NCBI RefSeq assembly: GCF_001113365.1
Contig: NZ_CKYA01000006.1
Span: forward strand, 80,684 to 144,683
Direction: 5' to 3'
Source of the DNA: Streptococcus pneumoniae
Lineage (GTDB): Bacteria; Bacillota; Bacilli; Lactobacillales; Streptococcaceae
DNA: 64,000 nt
Both the position numbers and the translations under genes were made by a program. This document shows positions 58,669 to 64,000 of this stretch, one piece after another. Numbering within the stretch: the first letter of the stretch is position 1; the number at the start of each line of letters is the position of its first letter. A model generated the notes under the pieces. That model ran no database searches. It was not told where the DNA came from and saw nothing but the letters and a program-made list of their open reading frames with translations.

Positions 58669-59462
58669 GTGCTATGAGTAACCTTGAAAATCTAGCAACA
58701 GCTATTGGTAGGGATGTCAAGGCTATCAAAGAAGACTCAGAGCTAAAGGATAGGGAGGTTCAGGGAAGGCTGGACTCCCTTGAGAGTAGACCGAGAGTTA
58801 ATCCAGAAACCCTCGTTACAAAAGCGGAGCTGGAAAAGAAAGGCTACTTGACCTCCCATCAATCCTTGTCAGGCTACGCCTTGAAATCGGAGTTATACAA
58901 TGATATTCCCATCAAGGCGAGGATTAATGCCTTAGAAAACCGTCCATCATTCGATACGCTGACACCGACTCAACGGGATAGCTTGAGGGGTGAGAATGGT
59001 CATAGCTTAAGTGTCAATGTACGTATCGAAGGGTCTTATCGAAATGGTTCTACTAGCCAGCTAAATTTATTCGCAGATGTATTTTATGATGGAGAGAAGC
59101 TCACGAGTGGCTATACTCTTGATTACTACTATCGAGGTTTCGGAAATAATAACTGGGGGGTGTTGAGAAATCAGACTCCTGATTCAACTGGAAAATTTGG
59201 AACCTGGAGTGCTACCCAGCGCTCTGGTGGTTGGTTCGAAGTCCGCATTGAAGTGAACTACAGAGGTCTAAAAGCCTCTGGGTTCGCTCATTTGGATAAT
59301 GTGAACGATGGCCCCAGAGGAGCAGACGGAGCGCCAGGTCAAAATATCATCAACCAACAGGGACAACAAGCACTCAAGTATTGGGCAGGAACACAAGCGC
59401 AGTACGATGCCATCACTACCAAAGACCCTAACACGATTTATGATATCTTTAAACAGGTGTAG
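58665..59462 (+). CDS. Tail fibre protein with beta-sandwich tip, P2
   Basis: 265 residues, close to P1 17500-18291 throughout; the first about 200 bp are almost identical at DNA level. Domains as there: helical start, GHSLSVNVRIEGSYRNGSTS domain, short collagen piece, YDAITTKDPNTIYDIFKQV end. Confidence 0.75.
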   Translation: MSAMSNLENLATAIGRDVKAIKEDSELKDREVQGRLDSLESRPRVNPETLVTKAELEKKGYLTSHQSLSGYALKSELYNDIPIKARINALENRPSFDTLTPTQRDSLRGENGHSLSVNVRIEGSYRNGSTSQLNLFADVFYDGEKLTSGYTLDYYYRGFGNNNWGVLRNQTPDSTGKFGTWSATQRSGGWFEVRIEVNYRGLKASGFAHLDNVNDGPRGADGAPGQNIINQQGQQALKYWAGTQAQYDAITTKDPNTIYDIFKQV

Positions 59463-59464
59463 TT

Positions 59465-59782
59465 ATGAAGGATAGAGTAAGAATAATGCTAGGCAATCAG
59501 GAGATTGTCAAGAGGTACATAGGTAGCAGGCTGGTGTGGGAGAGTGGACCGCCATTATTATTGGAAGTGTTAAACACGAGAATGTGGCAGTACTGGGGTG
59601 GGTACAATATTGATATTAAAGGTAATGATATTGAGGTTACTGATATACGATATGTGCAATTCAATAATGGCGAATTAATAGAAATTAATGCTTATATGTA
59701 TACCCGAGGAGTCATGTATCTAACTGGCGCACACTTAAGGGATTATATAGGTACCGTTAATGTTAAGTTTTATGGAAAATAG
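59465..59782 (+). CDS. Small tail-tip protein, conserved N-terminus with variable tail (P2 copy 2)
   Basis: 105 residues: MKDRVRIMLGNQEIVKRYIG then SRLVW, as in P1 18300; the remaining 75 residues (GGYNIDIKGNDIEVTDIRYV...) are unlike the others. Last gene before the holin. Confidence 0.55.
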   Translation: MKDRVRIMLGNQEIVKRYIGSRLVWESGPPLLLEVLNTRMWQYWGGYNIDIKGNDIEVTDIRYVQFNNGELIEINAYMYTRGVMYLTGAHLRDYIGTVNVKFYGK

Positions 59783-59795
59783 AAAGGAAAACAAC

Positions 59796-60053
59796 ATGAT
59801 TAACTGGAAACTACGACTAGAAAATAAATACTTTTGGCTGACTGCCGTTCCAGCTTTCTTACTTGTCTTGCAAGCTGGTGCAGCAGTCTTTGGATACCAT
59901 CTAGATTTGGGTGATATCGGCAACAAGCTGATTCTGCTTGTTAATGCGGTATTCGTGTTCTTGACTGCTATCGGTTTGGTCAATGACCCAACCACAAGCG
60001 GTATCACAGACAGCACACGAGCGTTAGAATACAAGAAACCAAGTGAGGAATAA
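59796..60053 (+). CDS. Phage holin (phi LC3-like family)
   Basis: 85 residues: NWKLRLENKYFWLTAVPAFLLVLQ opening, two membrane helices, and the ending LVNDPTTSGITDSTRALEY, diagnostic of phi LC3-type holins. Different family from P1's holin. ATG 59796 follows AGAAAGGA. Lysin gene starts 2 nt after its stop. Confidence 0.9.
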   Translation: MINWKLRLENKYFWLTAVPAFLLVLQAGAAVFGYHLDLGDIGNKLILLVNAVFVFLTAIGLVNDPTTSGITDSTRALEYKKPSEE

Positions 60054-60055
60054 GT

Positions 60056-60922
60056 ATGTCTAAAAAACAGGAAATGATTCAATTCTTCATCGACAAGGCC
60101 AACGCTGGCGATGGAGTGGACAATGATGGAGCTTATGGCTTCCAGTGCGCTGACGTGACTTGTTACGGGCTACGTCATTGGTACGGTGTGACGCTTTGGG
60201 GAAATGCTTATGATCTTCTTGAGTCAGCACGTTCACAAGGCTTGAAAGTCGTGTATGATGCTGACTATCCAAAAGCTGGTTGGTTCTTCGTGAAAAGCTA
60301 TGTAGCTGGTGACGGTGTCAACTACGGGCATACAGGGCTCGTCTATGAGGACTCAGACGGATATACTATCAAGACGATTGAGCAGAATATTGATGGCAAC
60401 TGGGACTATTTAGAAGTAGGTGGTCCTTGTCGCTACAATGAGCGCTCTGTAAGTGAAATCGTTGGGTACATCGTACCGCCTGAAGAAGTTGAAATTGGCT
60501 GGCAACAGAACCAGTACGGCTGGTGGTGGGTTCGTGAAGACGGTACATACCCAACTGAGAAATGGGAGAAAATCAATGACGTTTGGTACTATTTCGATGA
60601 TAAAGGCTTCATGAAGCGTAGTACTTGGTTGAACTACAAAGATGCTTGGTACTGGTTCACGGATTCAGGGTCTATGGCTACTGGCTGGGCTCGTATCAAC
60701 AACGCTTGGTATTACTTTGATGAAGACGGCAAGATGGTCACTGGTTGGATCAAGCATAAGCTGACTTGGTACTATCTTGACCGTAAGAATGGCAACATGG
60801 TATCAAATTCTTTCGTACAATCAGCAGATAAAAAAGGCTGGTACTACATCAAACCAGACGGAACAATGGCAGATAAGCCAGAGTTCACAGTTGAGCCAGA
60901 AGGGCTCATTACCACTAAATAA
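60056..60922 (+). CDS. CHAP-domain choline-binding endolysin
   Basis: 288 residues. CHAP domain with probable catalytic Cys31 (YGFQCADVTC), His92 (NYGHTGLV) and Glu109 (IEQNIDG). Choline-binding repeats follow (DVWYYFDDKGFMKRSTWLNY, NAWYYFDEDGKMVTGWIKHK). Length and layout match the Skl lysin of S. mitis. The last about 40 residues (GWYYIKPDGTMADKPEFTVE...) are nearly the same as the LytA-like lysin's end. Cleaves cross-bridge or amide bonds of choline-decorated walls. Confidence 0.92.
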   Translation: MSKKQEMIQFFIDKANAGDGVDNDGAYGFQCADVTCYGLRHWYGVTLWGNAYDLLESARSQGLKVVYDADYPKAGWFFVKSYVAGDGVNYGHTGLVYEDSDGYTIKTIEQNIDGNWDYLEVGGPCRYNERSVSEIVGYIVPPEEVEIGWQQNQYGWWWVREDGTYPTEKWEKINDVWYYFDDKGFMKRSTWLNYKDAWYWFTDSGSMATGWARINNAWYYFDEDGKMVTGWIKHKLTWYYLDRKNGNMVSNSFVQSADKKGWYYIKPDGTMADKPEFTVEPEGLITTK

Positions 60923-60973
60923 TTTCAAAAAAAAAATAAAACGAAAGGAAAACTTTTCTAAAATGTGTATCTA

Positions 60974-61001
60974 CCGCAGGCTCAGGCTTGCGGTTTTTTT
61001 G
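60974..61001 (+). terminator. Terminator after the P2 lysin
   Basis: CCGCAGGC, TCAG loop, GCTTGCGG and seven T. Twin of the P1 terminator. Confidence 0.9.
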
Positions 61002-61033
61002 TTTGCACTTAGACCGTGAAAAAATCACGGTTT

Positions 61034-61055
61034 TGGTACCCATTTTGGTACCCAG
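61034..61055. repeat. Paired TTGGTACCCA sites, right arm
   Basis: Copies at 61034 and 61046, 12 bp apart as on the left. A palindrome ACCGTGA/TCACGGT (61012-61032) lies beside them. Stretch 61056-61155 is AT-rich with no gene. Confidence 0.55.
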
Positions 61056-61155
61056 AATAGTTTTTTATTTAATATTTAATTAGGATGTCATCTGTTAAAA
61101 CCCTTGTTTTTCAAGCTTTTGAACACTATTGCATATTTTAAATACTTTTAGTTAT

Positions 61156-61189
61156 AAAACAAGTTTCTGTTTACCCAATCGCTAAATAA
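61156..61189. repeat. attR core of P2
   Basis: Second copy of the rpmA 3' end (see 26813-26846). The native rpmA terminator follows immediately, showing that this side joins the chromosome. Confidence 0.9.
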
Positions 61190-61214
61190 AAAGGTCCAGT
61201 GAAACCTTTTTATC
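61188..61214 (+). terminator. Native rpmA terminator, now displaced
   Basis: AAAAAGGT (61188-61195) pairs with ACCTTTTT (61204-61211). Without the prophage it would lie directly after the rpmA stop codon. Confidence 0.75.
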
Positions 61215-61250
61215 CCGAGCCTTGAAATGTAAAGGCGAGGAAGCTAGAAA

Positions 61251-61309
61251 TAGCATTAAATAAGGCTTTCCGAGTTTTCGGAGAGCCTATTTTTTGTTTT
61301 GGTACCCAT
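61251..61309. repeat. Extra copy of the phage left arm outside attR
   Basis: Matches 26857-26916 (TAGCATTAAATAAGG, terminator hairpin, TTGGTACCCA) with two small differences. It lies outside the attR core on the chromosomal side, so it is not part of P2. Likely a scar of an earlier related phage at this site. Confidence 0.75.
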
Positions 61310-61394
61310 ACTTTTTAATATGTATAGTGGATTGAATCTGGAATAGAACACTGCTAAAAATTGATTTGAGTTTCCTACTCGATTTCTTCAGATT

Positions 61395-61733
61395 TTATTT
61401 CAATTGACTATAAGAACTGGTATCTGGTTTCAAATATTGGCTTGTCGTCCCTTCACTTGTCTGAATGGCTTGAGCGGTTCCTTCTGATAAGGGAAAATGA
61501 TATTCTTTAGCTGAAATGGTCTGAGAATCCAAGCTAACAGATGGAGAGAAAAATAGCTCCAATTTGAAGCACACTGAATGGAAGTTGTTGAAAAGCAGTC
61601 ATCTAGTTTTTCTTTTCTGCTTTGGCTTTTTTTCTTTGTCATCAGGGAAAGTGACTTGCTTCAAATCAGGGAGTTTAGGAAACTCTTCAAATATCTTGCC
61701 CAAGTTGTCTCGTTTTGTAAATTTTACAGCCAT
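61395..61733 (-). pseudogene. Decayed minus-strand gene
   Basis: Open pieces in shifting frames: 61733-61599 encodes MAVKFTKRDNLGKIFEEFPK... (44 residues), and a later piece ending at 61395 encodes SVSLDSQTISAKEYHFPLSE...TSSYSQLK. They look like parts of one protein broken by frameshifts. Family not recognised. Confidence 0.35.
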
Positions 61734-61822
61734 AGGTGTACCTTGATTCTAAATTCTACCTTTTCGGCACCAATTAGTAATTTAAAGTTCTCAGGAGTTA
61801 GTTGCATTGCTTTTTCATACAT
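61724..61822 (-). pseudogene. IS5-group transposase N-terminal fragment
   Basis: 32 residues, MYEKAMQLTPENFKLLIGAE..., like the start of IS1381-type transposases, then a stop. A worse copy is at 23880-23940. No inverted repeats or rest of the IS nearby. The stretch 61823-62000 holds no gene I can see. Confidence 0.45.
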
Positions 61823-62025
61823 AAGGATAGTATGACACTTTATGGTTACTGAACAAGTCTAATTACTCCTTTCAAACTTTTGAAGACGTCCTACAAGTTT
61901 TTGAGAAGAATATTGCAAAATTCATAGTTAAGCAACGATAGAGTGAAGTGCTTTTTGAAAACAGGTACACTTCAGGTGAAAAAAACGACATTTCAGATTT
62001 TCTGTTCCAGAAATAGCTATCGCTA

Positions 62026-62034
62026 TGATATAAT
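62026..62034 (+). promoter_or_regulatory. ribF promoter giving a leaderless mRNA
   Basis: TGATATAAT, an extended -10, ends 6 nt before the ATG of ribF. Transcription should start at or within a base or two of the start codon. There is no purine-rich ribosome site upstream of the ATG. Confidence 0.65.
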
Positions 62035-62040
62035 TAGTTT

Positions 62041-62958
62041 ATGATTATTACTATTCCTATAAAAAACCAAAAAGATATTGGCACACCATCTGATTCAGTC
62101 GTAGTCCTTGGCTATTTTGATGGTATACACAAGGGGCATCAAGAATTATTTCGTGTTGCCAATAAGGCTGCGAGAAAGGACTTATTGCCTATCGTCGTTA
62201 TGACCTTTAATGAATCTCCAAAGATCGCTTTAGAGTCTTATCATCCTGATCTGTTTTTACATATTTTGAACCCTGCTGAACGTGAGAGGAAATTAAAACG
62301 CGAAGGTGTAGAAGAATTATATCTCCTTGATTTTAGTAGTCAATTTGCTAGTCTTACTGCAGAAGAATTTTTTGCAACTTATATCAAGGCTATGAATGCC
62401 AAAATTATTGTTGCAGGTTTTGACTATACATTTGGTTCTGACCAAAAAACAGCAGAAGATTTAAAGGATTACTTTGATGGAGAAGTTATCATCGTTCCAC
62501 CTGTAGAAGATGAGAAAGGAAAGATTAGTTCAACTCGTATCCGTCAAGCTATTTTAGATGGAAATGTGAAAGAAGCAGGAGAACTTTTGGGGGCACCGCT
62601 TCCATCCAGAGGTATGGTGGTTCATGGTAATGCTCGTGGTCGTACGATTGGTTATCCAACAGCTAATTTAGTGCTTTTAGACCGTACTTATATGCCAGCA
62701 GATGGCGTTTATGTCGTTGATGTTGAGATTCAAAGACAGAAGTATCGTGCTATGGCTAGTGTCGGGAAAAACGTGACCTTTGATGGAGAAGAAGCACGTT
62801 TTGAAGTCAATATTTTTGATTTTAATCAAGATATTTATGGGGAAACCGTCATGGTTTATTGGCATGACCGCATTCGAGATATGACCAAATTTGACTCAGT
62901 TGATCAATTAGTGGATCAGTTAAAGGCTGATGAAGAAGTAGCTCGGAATTGGTCTTAA
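62041..62958 (+). CDS. ribF: Bifunctional riboflavin kinase / FAD synthetase
   Basis: 305 residues. N-terminal adenylyltransferase with VVLGYFDGIHKGHQELF (HxGH-type) and ISSTRIR; C-terminal riboflavin kinase with GRTIGYPTANL and FNQDIYGETVMVYW. Makes FMN and FAD. Start MIITIPIKNQKDIG is the expected one for streptococcal RibF, which puts the ATG right after the -10 box. Confidence 0.95.
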   Translation: MIITIPIKNQKDIGTPSDSVVVLGYFDGIHKGHQELFRVANKAARKDLLPIVVMTFNESPKIALESYHPDLFLHILNPAERERKLKREGVEELYLLDFSSQFASLTAEEFFATYIKAMNAKIIVAGFDYTFGSDQKTAEDLKDYFDGEVIIVPPVEDEKGKISSTRIRQAILDGNVKEAGELLGAPLPSRGMVVHGNARGRTIGYPTANLVLLDRTYMPADGVYVVDVEIQRQKYRAMASVGKNVTFDGEEARFEVNIFDFNQDIYGETVMVYWHDRIRDMTKFDSVDQLVDQLKADEEVARNWS

Positions 62959-62974
62959 GAGCTTGAGTAAACAA

Positions 62975-63046
62975 AAAAGAGGTTGTTTGTAACCCAAAAG
63001 ATAGATGATTTAGTCTAACTTTTGAGGTCACGACATTACCTCTTTT
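62975..63046. terminator. Bidirectional terminator between ribF and the YitT-type gene
   Basis: AAAAAGAGGT (62975-62984) pairs with ACCTCTTTTT (63037-63046); inside, CAAAAG/CTTTTG forms a second stem. Lies between convergent genes. Confidence 0.7.
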
Positions 63047-63894
63047 TATTCTTTTTCAAAGGTGAATCCTTCTCCAAGGATTTCATGGGCTTCTGTAATG
63101 GTTATAAAGGCTTGAGGATCGATTCGATGAATCATTTCCTTCATTTTCACAATCTCATTTCTACCGACAATACAGTAGATAATCTTCAAATCTTTTTGAC
63201 TATAGTAGCCTTGACCAGAAATAAAAGTAACGCCTCTTCCTAGGTCATCATTAATTGCTTTAGCAAGTTGGTCAGGACGTTTTGTGATAATCATAAAGCC
63301 TTTACCAGCATAGCCACCTTCTCCAATCAAATCAATGACACGAGAAACGATAAAATCAAATAAGAGCGTGTAGGAAACCAATCTCAAGTCCTTGAAGATT
63401 AGGAGAATAAGCATGAGAATACAAAAATCTAAGATAAAGAGTAGTTTCCCCATTGATATATGAGTGTATTTGTTGAGAATACGAGCTAGAATATCAGTTC
63501 CGCCAGTTGTACCTCCAGCATTAAAAATAATTCCAAGGCCAATTCCCAATAGGATTCCTGCTATAAGGGCTGTGATTAGTAAATCACCTTGAAGATCAAT
63601 ATGAAGTGGAATACGCTCAAAAAAGGCTAACCAGGCGGATAAGGCTAAGGTTCCTAGCAAACTAGAATAGAGGGATTTTGCTCCAAATATTTTCCAAGCT
63701 AGGATGAAAAGGGGAATGTTAATCAGCAAGTTCATGAGCGAAACAGGGATTTTAAAAAGATAAAAGGTGATAAGGGTAATACCTGTTGCCCCTCCTTCAA
63801 AGAGATGATGAGGAACTACAAAATAAGTCAGACCAAAAGCATAAATAGCAGCACCTAGTAAAATGGTTAAAATGGGGTAAATTTTTTTAATCAT
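63046..63894 (-). CDS. YitT-family membrane protein (DUF161/DUF2179)
   Basis: 282 residues, about five to six membrane helices with FEGGATGITLITFYLFKIPV and NAGGTTGGTDILARILNKYT, then a cytoplasmic DUF2179 domain (GGYAGKGFMIITKRPDQLAK). Function unknown; thought to be a transporter. On the minus strand TGATATAAT (63917-63925 region) is a likely promoter and AAGAGGTG the ribosome site. Confidence 0.88.
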   Translation of the reverse strand: MIKKIYPILTILLGAAIYAFGLTYFVVPHHLFEGGATGITLITFYLFKIPVSLMNLLINIPLFILAWKIFGAKSLYSSLLGTLALSAWLAFFERIPLHIDLQGDLLITALIAGILLGIGLGIIFNAGGTTGGTDILARILNKYTHISMGKLLFILDFCILMLILLIFKDLRLVSYTLLFDFIVSRVIDLIGEGGYAGKGFMIITKRPDQLAKAINDDLGRGVTFISGQGYYSQKDLKIIYCIVGRNEIVKMKEMIHRIDPQAFITITEAHEILGEGFTFEKE

Positions 63895-64000
63895 AGAACA
63901 CCTCTTTTCTTATAAGTTGATTATATCAAATTTTTAGGTAAATTCCCAAATTAAGTTCCACCGCTAGTAGAAGTGGAAGTTAATCTGATAAAAATTGTAA

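Larger units (their letters stand above)
26813..61189. mobile_element. Prophage P2 (complete, 34.4 kb, in rpmA 3' end)
   Basis: Flanked by a 34-bp direct repeat (26813-26846 and 61156-61189, one mismatch). It has integrase at the left end on the minus strand, a lysogeny switch with divergent promoters, replication genes, ArpU-type activator, HNH, portal, MuF, terminase large subunit, capsid, tail, fibres, holin and lysin. No gene is visibly broken except the C-terminal tip of ssb. It looks able to be a functional temperate siphophage. Confidence 0.93.

Noticed and set aside
61430..61642. 70-residue minus-strand gene
   Set aside because: No ribosome site, composition unlike a protein in this frame; other frames of the same stretch show better protein-like pieces, so it is treated as decayed DNA.
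62000..62040. FMN riboswitch before ribF
   Set aside because: The promoter lies directly at the start codon, leaving no leader for a riboswitch.

Overview
The window comes from a mitis-group Streptococcus (S. mitis / S. pneumoniae / S. oralis complex). This rests on two choline-binding phage lysins, one a full-length LytA-like amidase of 318 residues; a RUP-like miniature repeat; and a housekeeping block (relQ-nadK-rluE-pta, ybaB, rplU-prp-rpmA, ribF, yitT) whose proteins look like their pneumococcal counterparts. There is no selection for anything unusual in base composition outside the phage cassettes.

Layout. (1) About 1-20035 is the late half of a first prophage (P1), entering inside its portal gene: head genes, tail genes, a long tail-tip/fibre cluster, holin and LytA-like lysin. 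(2) 20036-26846 is chromosome: relQ-nadK-rluE-pta, an IS scrap, a RUP element, ybaB (minus strand), a YoaK-type membrane protein, then the ribosomal-protein operon rplU-prp-rpmA with an L21-type leader. (3) 26813-61189 is a complete second prophage (P2) inserted in the last codons of rpmA, flanked by a 34-bp duplication. Its order is integrase, immunity and switch, early and replication genes, accessory genes, ArpU-type activator, recombinase, HNH nuclease, portal, MuF protein, terminase, capsid, tail, fibres, holin, CHAP lysin. (4) 61190-64000 is chromosome again: the displaced rpmA terminator, a scar of earlier phage DNA, decayed gene and IS fragments, ribF and a YitT-family gene.

P1 and P2 have unrelated head genes and most of their tail genes differ, but they share a nearly parallel tail-tip/fibre cluster in direct orientation about 41 kb apart. 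Both also carry the same two-gene cassette: a MuF head protein with an extra C-terminal toxin-like domain, and a small overlapping downstream gene that resembles a cognate immunity gene, closed by a terminator.

The strongest unusual signals are: the paired MuF-toxin/immunity-like cassettes; an RNA-like element in P1 built from three tandem tRNA T-arm-like hairpins inside an acceptor-like stem; a 220-bp exact copy of late-gene DNA inserted in the last codon of the P2 ssb gene, which destroys its conserved C-terminal tip; an array of five 11-bp repeats in front of an apparent activator-dependent late promoter after the arpU-like gene; a candidate 85-nt RNA opposite the integrase leader; and a ribF promoter placed so that the mRNA should be leaderless. 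All functional assignments are from reading the sequence and family knowledge; no searches were run.
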